A stretch of 64,000 nt of DNA from an uncultured Elusimicrobia bacterium (GTDB lineage: Bacteria; Elusimicrobiota; Elusimicrobia; Elusimicrobiales; UBA9959), in the NCBI GenBank assembly GCA_903889965.1, contig CAISZM010000030.1, positions 1-64,000 on the forward strand, in the 5' to 3' direction. Both the position numbers and the translations under genes were made by a program. The notes under the pieces were generated by a model that did no database searches, was not told where the DNA came from, and saw nothing but the letters and a program-made list of their open reading frames with translations. Every line of letters begins with the position of its first letter. Position 1 is the first letter of the stretch. Positions 48,761-57,954 of this stretch are shown in pieces.

Positions 48761-50683
48761 CTATTTTTTAAAAACCGGCAGGGCGAAGCAGAAGCGGGAA
48801 CCTTTCCCCGGCTTGGACTCGACCCAGATCTTGCCGCCGTGCTTCTCGACTACCGATTTTGAAATTGCAAGGCCGAGGCCGGTGCCGGGCACCTGGTTCG
48901 CGCTGGCCTTGCCGCGGTAAAACTTTTCAAAAACCATCTTCTGCTCTCCGGGAGGTATGCCCGGACCGTTATCCTCTACGCAGATCATCACGGCCTCGCC
49001 CTTATCCGTTCCCGACACGTTAACACTGGCGCCCTCGCCGGCGTATTTGATGGCGTTTATCAGCAGGTTCTCTATCACCTGCCCTATCCAGCGGGTGTCC
49101 GCCTGGACTACCGGCAGGCCCGTGCCGAGGGAGCTGGAGATGGAGATATTCTTTTCGCGCGCCTTTATCAGCATGGAGGAAACGGAACCGCGCACCAGCT
49201 CCACCAGGTCAACCTTTTCGAACTCCATTTCCACCTTGCCGTTGAGGCGGGACAGGTCGAGCAGGTTCGAGATCAGGTGCGTAAGGCGGTTGACCGACTG
49301 GTCCACCACCGTGAGAAAATTCAGCTGCTGCTCGTTAAGCGGCCCGACTTCTCCGCTGAGTATAACGGAGACGAACCCCTTTATGGTCGTCAGCGGGGTC
49401 TTCAGCTCGTGGCTGACGGTGGAAAGGAACTCGTCTTTCAGCTTATTCAGCTGCGCCAGTTCCTGCGCGGTCCGGGAAAGGTTATCGTAAAGCGTGACCA
49501 TCTCTATGATAATGGCAAGCTCGTCGGCGATTATGGTCAGGAATTCCAGCTGGTCGGCGGTGAAGAAGTCCTTGCGGCGGCTGCCCACGCGCATCACGCC
49601 TATGATGCGTTCGTGCAGGGAGATGGGAACTATCATCAGGGAATGTATCTCCCAGAGTTTTGCGTAATGGGTCAGCACGTCCGGGTCGTTCTGTGCGTCC
49701 GCGGTGATAAAGGGTTTCCGGCTGAGGAAGGTGCGCACGGAGGCGGAGGAGTGGTTGCTGACGGGTATGCTGTAAAGCATCCGTTCGGATTCCGCTATGC
49801 CGTAAGAGCCGGGGCTGACCACGAGCTCGCCCTTGGCCTCGTCGAAAAGCAGGCAGGCGACCACGTCCGCCTCCACCATCTTGGCTACGATATTCAGGAT
49901 AGCCGCGCAGCCGCCCTGCGCGTCGGCGGGGCCGGTCACTTTGGTCACCACTTCGTAAAGGGCCTTGCGCTCCCGGGCCCGCTGTATCAGCCGGGTACCG
50001 GCAACGTCAAGTTCCTTAACCACGGCGCTGACCTCGTTTTTGAGGTGGTCGGTTTCTTTTTTAAGCGAGAAGACCTTGTCCGAGACCCTGGAGATAGCCG
50101 TCAGCTGCGAGGCCACGAAACGCAGGTAAGGCTGCGCCGCCTCGAAGGAGGCCGGGACGGCCGCCCCGAAAAGTATCAGGCGTTCCTCGCCGCCGCCGGC
50201 CGGCCGGAACGGGCAGAGCAGCGCGGACTTTATATCGAACACTGAAAACAGCTCCTCCATCTCGCGGTAATCGCCGGTCTTTACGTCGTCAAAACGCAGG
50301 ATCTCGCCGTCGGCCGCGCTGCGGTCGAAAGCGCTCCACTTGTAGGAGGCGATGAGCTTGGGCTCGACCTTGAAATGCTTCAGGTAGTTCACAAGGCGCC
50401 ACTGCCCCAGGCCTTTTTCAAAGACGAGCATCGAGCTGTCCGGGAAGGCCTTGTGAAGTTTTATCAGGTAGTAGTTGGTAATATCGCCGTAATGTTCCGG
50501 CTGCTCCGGCGCATAGGCGCGCTCCATCGTTTCCCGCGTAAAAAGCGTAAAATCGGACAGGGTTTTGCGCGATAAGTTGAGGCCGCGCTCCATGGGCAGG
50601 ACATACTTGAACTTCAGGAACCAGTAGGCGCCAAAGGCTCCCGCCGTCCCGATCACGCCCGCAGCGATCAGCTCGTTGAACAT
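48761..50683 (-). CDS. GAF-domain sensor histidine kinase with N-terminal membrane anchor
   Basis: H-box EFLSTVSHELKTPLTTIKGF, N-box NLLINAIKYAGEG, G boxes EDNGPGIPPGE and GTGLGLAISKSVVEKHGG; GAF-like central region. Confidence 0.93.
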   Translation of the reverse strand: MFNELIAAGVIGTAGAFGAYWFLKFKYVLPMERGLNLSRKTLSDFTLFTRETMERAYAPEQPEHYGDITNYYLIKLHKAFPDSSMLVFEKGLGQWRLVNYLKHFKVEPKLIASYKWSAFDRSAADGEILRFDDVKTGDYREMEELFSVFDIKSALLCPFRPAGGGEERLILFGAAVPASFEAAQPYLRFVASQLTAISRVSDKVFSLKKETDHLKNEVSAVVKELDVAGTRLIQRARERKALYEVVTKVTGPADAQGGCAAILNIVAKMVEADVVACLLFDEAKGELVVSPGSYGIAESERMLYSIPVSNHSSASVRTFLSRKPFITADAQNDPDVLTHYAKLWEIHSLMIVPISLHERIIGVMRVGSRRKDFFTADQLEFLTIIADELAIIIEMVTLYDNLSRTAQELAQLNKLKDEFLSTVSHELKTPLTTIKGFVSVILSGEVGPLNEQQLNFLTVVDQSVNRLTHLISNLLDLSRLNGKVEMEFEKVDLVELVRGSVSSMLIKAREKNISISSSLGTGLPVVQADTRWIGQVIENLLINAIKYAGEGASVNVSGTDKGEAVMICVEDNGPGIPPGEQKMVFEKFYRGKASANQVPGTGLGLAISKSVVEKHGGKIWVESKPGKGSRFCFALPVFKK

Positions 50684-50686
50684 TCG

Positions 50687-52438
50687 TTACACCAGGTCCA
50701 TGAGTATCTTCGTATAAACTGATTTTGACTTCAGTTTGTCAAGCGGAAGCCAGGCGCCCTTAACCAGGAAACTGTCCAGTATCTTGAAGGATATGTGCCG
50801 GAATTCGGCGTCCTGCGCGCCAAGCGCGGAGGTGGGATGGGGCCCCAGTATTATCACGCCGTTCACCCCCCGTTCGGCGGCGTAGTTGCCTATCTTGAAC
50901 GGGATGCCGTAAAGCTCGTCGGAGTTGTATTCTTCTATGAAGACCTGGCTCCACTCTGTGTTGAGCCCCAGCTCCTTGGCGCGTTCATGCAGGCTGAACA
51001 GGGCGAATTCCGCTTCACGGCGCATGCCGCGCGGGTGGAAGACCCCCCATTTGAACCAGGCATCCTTGGCGGAAGGCTGCCAGGAGGAGGCATGCCTCAT
51101 ATCCTCCTCCGTCACGGGGCCGGCGGGTACAGGCGCTTCGCCAAGGCCGAGCAGCGTATCAAGAAGCTCGGCGTGCGTGGCGCTGTTAAGCTGGTTGACC
51201 AGGAACTTCTCCAGCTTCTTCATGTTTTCCAGGGTTTTTATGGCCTCGCCGAAAGGCACCTGTTTCTTCACGAAGATGGAGTTAAGTTCGTCTTCGGAGA
51301 GCCTGGCGTCCATACCCTGCAGCAGCTGGTTCAGTATGGCCCGGTAAGACTGCGCGCCCGGCATTTTAAGGTCCACCATCCACCCCTGGGTGAACTGGAA
51401 GCCGACCGAGTCCTCAAGGCCCGACAGCGACTTGGGCGGGAATACCGTGGTGACGACTATCTGCTTGTTCTGCGCCACGAAATTATTGAGCCACTTGGAA
51501 ATATATTTCTTGTTCGCCTCCGAAATAATAAGCAGGTGCACGTCGTCTATTATAAGCACTTTCACCTTTGCGAACATTTCCTCCAGGCGGGCAATGCCTC
51601 CCTCTTTTATGGCGACCTCTACGCCCTTGGAAAGTTTTATCCCGTCCGTGAGGAAGATATCGCTCTGCCCTATGGAGGCCGAGAGGCCGTAGGAAATGGC
51701 GTTAACAAAATGGGTCTTGCCAGAGCCGGGAGGCCCGAAAAGCATCAGCGGGTTATATATGACGCCGGGATTTTCCACCACGGCCATGGCGGCCGCGTGG
51801 GCGAAGCGGTTGTGGGAACCGGCCACGAGGGTCTGGAAACTATAAGTCGGGATGAGAGGCAGTTCCATCGACCAGCGCGTCTTGCTCCGCGTGGAGGCGG
51901 AGACCGCGGCGATGGCCGGGGCTGCCGCAGCCGCCGGCTTGGGTTCGTCGTGCCTGGTGCGCGCGGAAATGGACGGCACGCTCATGCCGGACTGCGAGGA
52001 GGACTGGAAAACAGGGGGGATCTGCCGGGGGGCGGGCTCGGGTGCTGGAGCTGGCTGCGGCATTGCCGGTCCGGGCGCCGGGGCCGGCGCAGGCCCGGGC
52101 CCGGTTTGCGGCGCCGGGGCGGCATGGGGTTCAATATTTATCTTCGGCTTCGGTATATCGAACGGGGCGAACTCGTCGACGGGTGACTCCTCCGGTACGG
52201 CGGCAAGACCGCTGAGCTCAGCGGTAACGGCCTTCAGTTTGACCATCGTGTCCATATCCAGTTTGGACAGGTAGATGACGAAATCGAAATCCCCGGAAGT
52301 TTTTTCCGGCCGCGAGCAAACGCTGCCCAGCTTCTTCACTATCATGAAGATGTTCTTCATTTCCCCTTTTATAAGCAGCTTGTGGCGGCCGGGGTTTTTC
52401 TCGCTGGGGGCGGGGGAGACTTCCCACTTTTTTAGCAT
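50687..52438 (-). CDS. DnaA-family AAA+ ATPase domain protein with novel N- and C-terminal regions
   Basis: YSFQTLVAGSHNRFAHAAAMAVVENPGVIYNPLMLFGPPGSGKTHFVNAI aligns by eye with DnaA domain III; Walker B VLIIDDVHLL; KQIVVTTVFPPKSLSGLED. Pro/Ala-rich linker and about 130-aa non-DnaA C-terminus. Confidence 0.85.
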   Translation of the reverse strand: MLKKWEVSPAPSEKNPGRHKLLIKGEMKNIFMIVKKLGSVCSRPEKTSGDFDFVIYLSKLDMDTMVKLKAVTAELSGLAAVPEESPVDEFAPFDIPKPKINIEPHAAPAPQTGPGPAPAPAPGPAMPQPAPAPEPAPRQIPPVFQSSSQSGMSVPSISARTRHDEPKPAAAAAPAIAAVSASTRSKTRWSMELPLIPTYSFQTLVAGSHNRFAHAAAMAVVENPGVIYNPLMLFGPPGSGKTHFVNAISYGLSASIGQSDIFLTDGIKLSKGVEVAIKEGGIARLEEMFAKVKVLIIDDVHLLIISEANKKYISKWLNNFVAQNKQIVVTTVFPPKSLSGLEDSVGFQFTQGWMVDLKMPGAQSYRAILNQLLQGMDARLSEDELNSIFVKKQVPFGEAIKTLENMKKLEKFLVNQLNSATHAELLDTLLGLGEAPVPAGPVTEEDMRHASSWQPSAKDAWFKWGVFHPRGMRREAEFALFSLHERAKELGLNTEWSQVFIEEYNSDELYGIPFKIGNYAAERGVNGVIILGPHPTSALGAQDAEFRHISFKILDSFLVKGAWLPLDKLKSKSVYTKILMDLV

Positions 52439-52443
52439 AATGT

Positions 52444-54528
52444 TTAGCGCAGCAGAAGGTCAGCCACAAGGTCAAGCGCCGCCGAATGGCTGAATGACTG
52501 GAGATCATAGTGCCTGAAAAAACCGCCGGAAGACGAAATGACGTTTTCCACCTCGTACACCTTTTCCTGCGGCACGTCGCCCAGGCACACCACGCCCACC
52601 GCGCCCGAGTCGGTCGCCAGCTGATGCACGTAGTTGGCATTTATTTCAAGCTCGCACTCCTTGAGTATCGCGCGCTTGAGGAACATGGGCTTGGAAACGG
52701 ATTTTAGACAAATTGCGTCAAGCTCGGCCAACACGGTGGCGCAAAAGGCCTTATCGTCAGGCGCATAGAGGAACATTACAGGCCTGACGCGCTCCGGAGG
52801 TATACCCTCGGGAACAGGCTTCCTGCCCAGGTCTTCAAGGTCCCCGGCCTTTAAATTAGAAACCGGCGACGGCGCGGCGCCAGGCGTATAAATAACGGTC
52901 TTATCTTCATGGGCCGGTCCGGGCACGGCATCCGGCGGCGGGACCGCAAGCAGTTCATCACCGGAGGGACCGTGCTGGGCGTCGCCGCCCTGTCCGGGGA
53001 CGGGAACGGGGGACGCATCCGCCGGTTTTGAAGGCAGATTTCCATCAGCCCGGGGCGCTGACATCGGGCTTACGCTCAACTCCACGCCGGGAGCGGGCCA
53101 CGCCGGGGATATTTCTCCCGCGGCCGGATTCAACCCGCTTTCGGGCACCGGGCCAGGAACGGCCCCGCCGGAATCGGGCTTTATATTTTCTTCTATAGGT
53201 TCTTTATCGGGCTTTTTGTCCATAGTTTCCCCCTCCGGCTCTGCCGCTTTTATCATCCTGGAAAAATCCGCAACCTCTTCCGCGGTAGGCTCAGCAGTCC
53301 CCCGGGCCGCGGGGGAGTCCTCAACTGGCTCAGGTACCGGTGAAAGTTCCCCGTCCGGCTCCCCGCTTGAGAGCTGCATAAGATCATCTATATCCGGCAC
53401 TCCGAAATCGTGCGTAACGGCAAAAACGGGTTCAGGCCGCGGAGCGGGCGCGCCGGCCAGGGGCAGCAGAGCGGCTTCAGGCTCATTTTCCGGAGCCAAG
53501 ACGGGTCCTGCGGCCGGAGGCTCGGGCTTGGCGGGTGCGGCGCTTTCGTCTTGAGAAGGCGACAGGAGATCCTTGTCGCAATTAAATCCGGGGATGGCCG
53601 CGCCGGCCTGCGGCAACTGTGCTTCAGGCCCGCTTTCCGGAGCGGCCACAGGCCCGGAGGCGGCGGTTTCGGGAGCGATACCTTCGGGCCGGGCGGGCGG
53701 GATATCCGTTCCATCTCCGAATCCTGGTATCGATTCGCCGGCCTGCGGCAGCAGGGCTGCTTCAGGCTGATTGTCCGGGGCTGGAACTAAACCGCCGGTC
53801 TGAGTCTCGGGCTCGGAAGGTATTGCGCCTTCGACAGGGGCGGGAGGCGTGAGATCCGCGCCGCCGTTAAGTCCGGGGAAAGCAGCTTCGTCCTGCGGTA
53901 AAGCGAATTCAGGCGCATTTTCCGGAGCGGCGGAGGACCCGGCGTCCGGCGGCCCGGGCTCGGGAGGTGTTGCGCTTTCGGCCGGAGAAGGCGGCGGAAG
54001 ATCCGCACCGGAATTTAATTCGGTCATGACGGCTTCAGGCGTCTTTGCCGGAGCAGGATCGGGCCTGGGAACTGAAACGGTTTCCGCCTTTGGGAACGGG
54101 AGCCGCTCCCTCGGAGCCGGCGGTTCAAGCGGGGCGCCGGAAAGCTTGGACAGGCCGGACGTTTGAAGTTTCCTCTCGGGCTCCGCCTCCCCGAACATAA
54201 AATCGCCAAGACTCTGCGGAACAAGTTCTCCGCGCACAGGCTCCACCGGGGTTTCAGGGACCGGCGGGGGCTCGGGAACCGCGGCGTCAGCCGCCGCTTC
54301 AGGGGCGGCCGGAGCAGGGGGAGCGGCCGCGCGCACGGGCTGTTCCACGGAAAGGACAGGGGGTTCCGGCTTGCGGAACTCCATCGGCTTTATTTCCGGC
54401 ATACGTATGCCTTCCAGGATCGACGGCATCCTGTTAAGAAGACCGTTCAGATCGGAAAGTATATCTTCGATGGATTCTTTTTTTCTGCCGTCTTTATGAT
54501 CCATAAAAAAGTCAACCCGGAAGGCCAC
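52444..54528 (-). CDS. Large Pro/Glu/Ala-rich protein with N-terminal helix, tandem repeats and C-terminal globular domain
   Basis: 694 aa ORF in operon with the DnaA-like gene (5-nt gap); N-term KESIEDILSDLNGLLNRMPSILEGI; C-term VRPVMFLYAPDDKAFCATVLAELDAI... Confidence 0.75.
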   Translation of the reverse strand: MAFRVDFFMDHKDGRKKESIEDILSDLNGLLNRMPSILEGIRMPEIKPMEFRKPEPPVLSVEQPVRAAAPPAPAAPEAAADAAVPEPPPVPETPVEPVRGELVPQSLGDFMFGEAEPERKLQTSGLSKLSGAPLEPPAPRERLPFPKAETVSVPRPDPAPAKTPEAVMTELNSGADLPPPSPAESATPPEPGPPDAGSSAAPENAPEFALPQDEAAFPGLNGGADLTPPAPVEGAIPSEPETQTGGLVPAPDNQPEAALLPQAGESIPGFGDGTDIPPARPEGIAPETAASGPVAAPESGPEAQLPQAGAAIPGFNCDKDLLSPSQDESAAPAKPEPPAAGPVLAPENEPEAALLPLAGAPAPRPEPVFAVTHDFGVPDIDDLMQLSSGEPDGELSPVPEPVEDSPAARGTAEPTAEEVADFSRMIKAAEPEGETMDKKPDKEPIEENIKPDSGGAVPGPVPESGLNPAAGEISPAWPAPGVELSVSPMSAPRADGNLPSKPADASPVPVPGQGGDAQHGPSGDELLAVPPPDAVPGPAHEDKTVIYTPGAAPSPVSNLKAGDLEDLGRKPVPEGIPPERVRPVMFLYAPDDKAFCATVLAELDAICLKSVSKPMFLKRAILKECELEINANYVHQLATDSGAVGVVCLGDVPQEKVYEVENVISSSGGFFRHYDLQSFSHSAALDLVADLLLR
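53446..54027 (-). repeat. Four degenerate ~45-50 aa tandem repeats inside the Pro-rich protein
   Basis: Units start LNSGADLPPPSP, PGLNGGADLTPPAP, PGFGDGTDIPPARP, PGFNCDKDLLSPSQ, each with a later (A)APEN/PAPDN/AAPES/LAPEN-xxPEA block. Confidence 0.7.
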
Positions 54529-54562
54529 GGCTTATAAATATATAATTCGCCCCTATAAATTA

Positions 54563-54568
54563 ATTATA
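54563..54568 (-). promoter_or_regulatory. Putative extended -10 promoter element upstream of the Pro-rich/DnaA-like operon
   Basis: Minus strand TTGCTATAAT (TGn extension + consensus TATAAT), about 35 nt before the start codon; weak -35. Confidence 0.5.
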
Positions 54569-54647
54569 GCAAGTTGCCCGCGCAAGTTTAACCCTCTTTA
54601 TTTCCGGCAAAGCAGGCCCCGGTCTTGGCGCGGCCGCGGCATGGATT

Positions 54648-55889
54648 TCACAGGGCTTTGGCAAGGCAGACGCCGCCCCTTGCGGCGATGACCCGGCAGC
54701 GCAGCAGCGCTCCGGGCTTGGCGGGCCCGTCCAATTCCACCGTGACAAAATTAGAGGCCAGGGCCAGGGCGCGTCCTTCTTTGTTCTTCAACGCAAGGAC
54801 GGTCGTTTCCGAGCCAAGCATGGAGGCGGCAAAGGCCGCGCGCAACTCCAGGTCAAGGGCGCGCATGGCCGAGGAGCGGGCAGCCACCGTCTTCGGCGGC
54901 AGCGGCTTTAAGGCGGCGGCGCGCGTCCCGGGCCTGGCGGAAAAACTGAAGACGTGCAGTCCCGACAGCGCTATGTCGCGGACGAACTTAAGCGCTGTTT
55001 CGAAATCCTCACCGGTTTCAGAAGGGTAACCGGCTATGATGTCCGCGTAGATACCGGCTCCGGGGAACAGGAGGCGGAGCTGCTCGACCTTGGCCCTGTA
55101 GGCGCCGGTGTCGTACATGCGGCCCATATCTTTCAGCACCTTGTCGGAACCGGCCTGGAGCGGGAGATGGAAGTAGTCGCAGAACCGGGGGCCGGCGGAC
55201 GAGAGCACTTTGAGCAGCTCAGGCGTAAGCTCCCCGGACTCTATGGAGGAGAAACGCAGGCGGAAATCGCCTTTGAGCGCGAAGAGACGGGCCATAAGGT
55301 CGGAAAGCCTGGCCCCGGTCTTATGGCAATTATATATGCCGAGACGCGTGCCGCAGAGGACTATTTCGGAGAAGCCGGATCCCACAAGCCTTTGTACTTC
55401 TGCCGCCGCGCTTTCCAGCGGTTTGGATTTCAATTCGCTGCGCGCGAGATTAACCAGGCAATAGGCGCATTTGAGGTTGCAGCCGTCCTGTACTTTCACG
55501 AAGGCCCGCGCCCTGCCGTAGGATCCGGTCACGGGGAAAAAATCGCCGGAAGCCGGCGAGCCGCAGAGGCGCGCGGGAATGTTCTCCTTTTCTTTGTTGG
55601 TGAACAGTACCGCGCCGGGGACGGCAGCCAGGATCTTCCCGGGCTCGAGCGTGGCGAGGCAGCCGGTTACCGCTATTACGGCTTTAGGGTTGGCCGCGGC
55701 GGTTTTGCGGAGGAAAGCGAGGCAGTCGCGGTCGGCTTTGGAGGTTACGCTGCAGGTATTTACTACGACGAGGTCGGCGTCTTCGGGCCCGGCGTCCGCC
55801 TGATGGCCCAGGGCGGAGAATTTCTCCCGCAGGCTTTCGGTCTCCACCTGGTTCACCCGGCACCCCACGGTCTTAAAATGGATCTTCAC
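54648..55889 (-). CDS. mtaB: MiaB-family radical SAM methylthiotransferase, MtaB-like
   Basis: FKTVGCRVNQVETESL, VVNTCSVTSKAD, VKVQDGCNLKCAYCLVNLARS (CxxxCxxC). Confidence 0.9.
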   Translation of the reverse strand: MKIHFKTVGCRVNQVETESLREKFSALGHQADAGPEDADLVVVNTCSVTSKADRDCLAFLRKTAAANPKAVIAVTGCLATLEPGKILAAVPGAVLFTNKEKENIPARLCGSPASGDFFPVTGSYGRARAFVKVQDGCNLKCAYCLVNLARSELKSKPLESAAAEVQRLVGSGFSEIVLCGTRLGIYNCHKTGARLSDLMARLFALKGDFRLRFSSIESGELTPELLKVLSSAGPRFCDYFHLPLQAGSDKVLKDMGRMYDTGAYRAKVEQLRLLFPGAGIYADIIAGYPSETGEDFETALKFVRDIALSGLHVFSFSARPGTRAAALKPLPPKTVAARSSAMRALDLELRAAFAASMLGSETTVLALKNKEGRALALASNFVTVELDGPAKPGALLRCRVIAARGGVCLAKAL

Positions 55890-55948
55890 CCCTACATTCT
55901 AACAATAATGAGCCGGTCGCCTCACCGGGCCGCCATACCGCGGACCAG

Positions 55949-56659
55949 TCAGCCCAGCCTGGTAAGCAGGGCCGAAGAAGCCGCAAGACAGGCGGACTCC
56001 GCGCGCAGCGTGTATAAACCCAGGTTCATAAAAGCCGCGCCCCGTGAACGCGCCAGGTCCAGTTCCTCTTTGGTAAAGCCCCCTTCCGGACCGACAAAGA
56101 GCCTTACATCCATTTTACCGGCCAGCCCCCCCGCCGTCTCGTCGGGAGACTTCCCTTCCGCCGAGGCCACTACCGCCGGTCCGCCGGAAATAAGCAGGTC
56201 GGCGAACTTCTCCGGCCTGCGCAGTTCCGGCAGCCTGCCGCGGCCGCATTGCTTGGCCGCGGACATCAATATCTGGTTAAACCGCGCCAGGCGCCGCTCC
56301 CAGCCCCCCAGGAGGTCGAACTGCGTCCGCGCAGAGATCACGGGCTGAAAAATTTCCACCCCCGCCTCTGTGCAGTGCTCGAGAACGCTCTCGAGGGCTG
56401 CGCGCGCCACCGCGGAGAAGCATAGAGTTATCCTGGTTTTATATTCCGGACTGGGAAGCCGGTCCGTAACTGTTCCGGAGACCGCCTCCCGGGAGGAGGA
56501 TTTAATTACCGCGCGATACCGGTTCCCTTTCCCGTCGAAAATATCTATCCCGTCGCCCGCCCTGGCGCGCGCCACCCTGGCGATGTGGAGGGATTCTTCG
56601 GGCCCGGCCGAAAACTCGCCGTTGCGTATATTCTCAGCGGGGATGAAGTACTGTGGCAT
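55949..56659 (-). CDS. rsmE: 16S rRNA (uracil1498-N3)-methyltransferase RsmE
   Basis: LEHCTEAGVEIFQPVISART, LFVGPEGGFTKEELDLARSRGAAFMNLGLYTLRAESACLAA. Confidence 0.93.
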   Translation of the reverse strand: MPQYFIPAENIRNGEFSAGPEESLHIARVARARAGDGIDIFDGKGNRYRAVIKSSSREAVSGTVTDRLPSPEYKTRITLCFSAVARAALESVLEHCTEAGVEIFQPVISARTQFDLLGGWERRLARFNQILMSAAKQCGRGRLPELRRPEKFADLLISGGPAVVASAEGKSPDETAGGLAGKMDVRLFVGPEGGFTKEELDLARSRGAAFMNLGLYTLRAESACLAASSALLTRLG

Positions 56660-56713
56660 ATGGGCGTCAGCATGTTCCGGATCTAAAGCGCGCCGGCTGG
56701 AGCCGGCGCGCGG

Positions 56714-57841
56714 TTATCCCAGGATCTTCTTAAAAAAGCTGTGTTCCTTCTCGTCATGAGCCGGGGGCGCGTGTCCCGCGATATTGGAAAGCTCCTCGAA
56801 AAGCTCGCGCTGGCGAGGCGTGAGATCGTGGGGAACCTCCAGCTTCACTTTTACCAGCAGATCGCCGCGGGCCTTCCCGCCGGCGGAAGGCATACCTTGT
56901 TCGTGAACGCGGAACACCTTGCCGTGCTGGGTGCCCGGCGGTATCTTTATCTTTATACGCCCCCCCTCTATCACCGGCACTTCGGCCTCCCCGCCGAGAG
57001 CCGCCTGCCACACGGCCAAGGGGCACTCGTACGTGAGGTCCCGGCCCTGGCGTTCAAAATGTACGTGGTGCTTAAGATTCACCTGTATATAGAGGTCCCC
57101 GGAATCCCCCCCGCGCTGTCCGGCGTCGCCGCCTCCGGAAACGCGCAGCACCGCGCCTTCCTCCACCCCGGACGGTATTTTAACGTTTATCGAGGCTTTC
57201 TTCTTCTGCCGGCCGGCGCCGCCGCAGGCCTTGCAGGGAGAGGAAATAACCTCCCCTTGTCCGCCGCAATCCGGGCAGGCCTGGCTGAAGGAGAAAAAAC
57301 CCTGGGAGTATTGCACCCTGCCCGCTCCATGGCAGGTGGGACACTTCTTTATGCCTGCCTTGCCGCGCGCGCCGGTGCCTTCGCATTCCTGGCAGACCTC
57401 GGTGCGGTCGAAATTCACCGGTACCTTCACCCCCGTCAGCGCCTCTTCCAGGGTTATGGCGACTTCATATTTAAGGTCGGCTCCGCGCCTGGAACGCGGC
57501 TTGCCGCGCCCCCCGCCGCCGCCCTGCGTGAAGATATTTTCAAAGATATCCCCGAACATGTCCCCAAGATCCGCGCCTTGGAAACCGCCGAAACCGCCGC
57601 GCCCCCCGCCGCCGGCCTTAAGACCTTCCGCGCCGTACTGGTCGTATACCTGGCGCTTCTCCGGGCTGGAAAGCACTTCGTAAGCCTCGTTTATTTCCTT
57701 AAAAGTCGACTCGGAATCCTTGTTGCCCTGGTTGCAGTCAGGATGATGCTTGAGCGCAAGCTTCCTGTAGGCGGATTTTATCTCGTCGGGGCCTGCGTTC
57801 CTGGCTACTCCCAGGATTCGGTAATAATCGGTGGATGACAT
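56714..57841 (-). CDS. dnaJ: Molecular chaperone DnaJ
   Basis: J domain [33 protein letters not shown], four CxxCxGxG-type zinc motifs. Confidence 0.97.
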   Translation of the reverse strand: MSSTDYYRILGVARNAGPDEIKSAYRKLALKHHPDCNQGNKDSESTFKEINEAYEVLSSPEKRQVYDQYGAEGLKAGGGGRGGFGGFQGADLGDMFGDIFENIFTQGGGGGRGKPRSRRGADLKYEVAITLEEALTGVKVPVNFDRTEVCQECEGTGARGKAGIKKCPTCHGAGRVQYSQGFFSFSQACPDCGGQGEVISSPCKACGGAGRQKKKASINVKIPSGVEEGAVLRVSGGGDAGQRGGDSGDLYIQVNLKHHVHFERQGRDLTYECPLAVWQAALGGEAEVPVIEGGRIKIKIPPGTQHGKVFRVHEQGMPSAGGKARGDLLVKVKLEVPHDLTPRQRELFEELSNIAGHAPPAHDEKEHSFFKKILG

Positions 57842-57954
57842 AATTAGTGTTAAAGACCAAAGGGCAAAGCGCGGGATTCAGGACGCGGGTCCGGAGAATA
57901 AAAGCCGAACATCGGACATTTCATTCTCCGGGCCTCCGCGCCGTATGCCGCGGG

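Noticed and set aside
50687-52438. Chromosomal replication initiator dnaA and nearby oriC
   Set aside because: Lacks a recognisable domain IV and key arginines; no dnaN/gyrB/rpmH neighbours or DnaA-box cluster seen nearby.
53446-54027. Possible CRISPR or satellite array
   Set aside because: The periodicity is at protein level, diverged in DNA and inside a long ORF; no conserved identical repeats with unique spacers.
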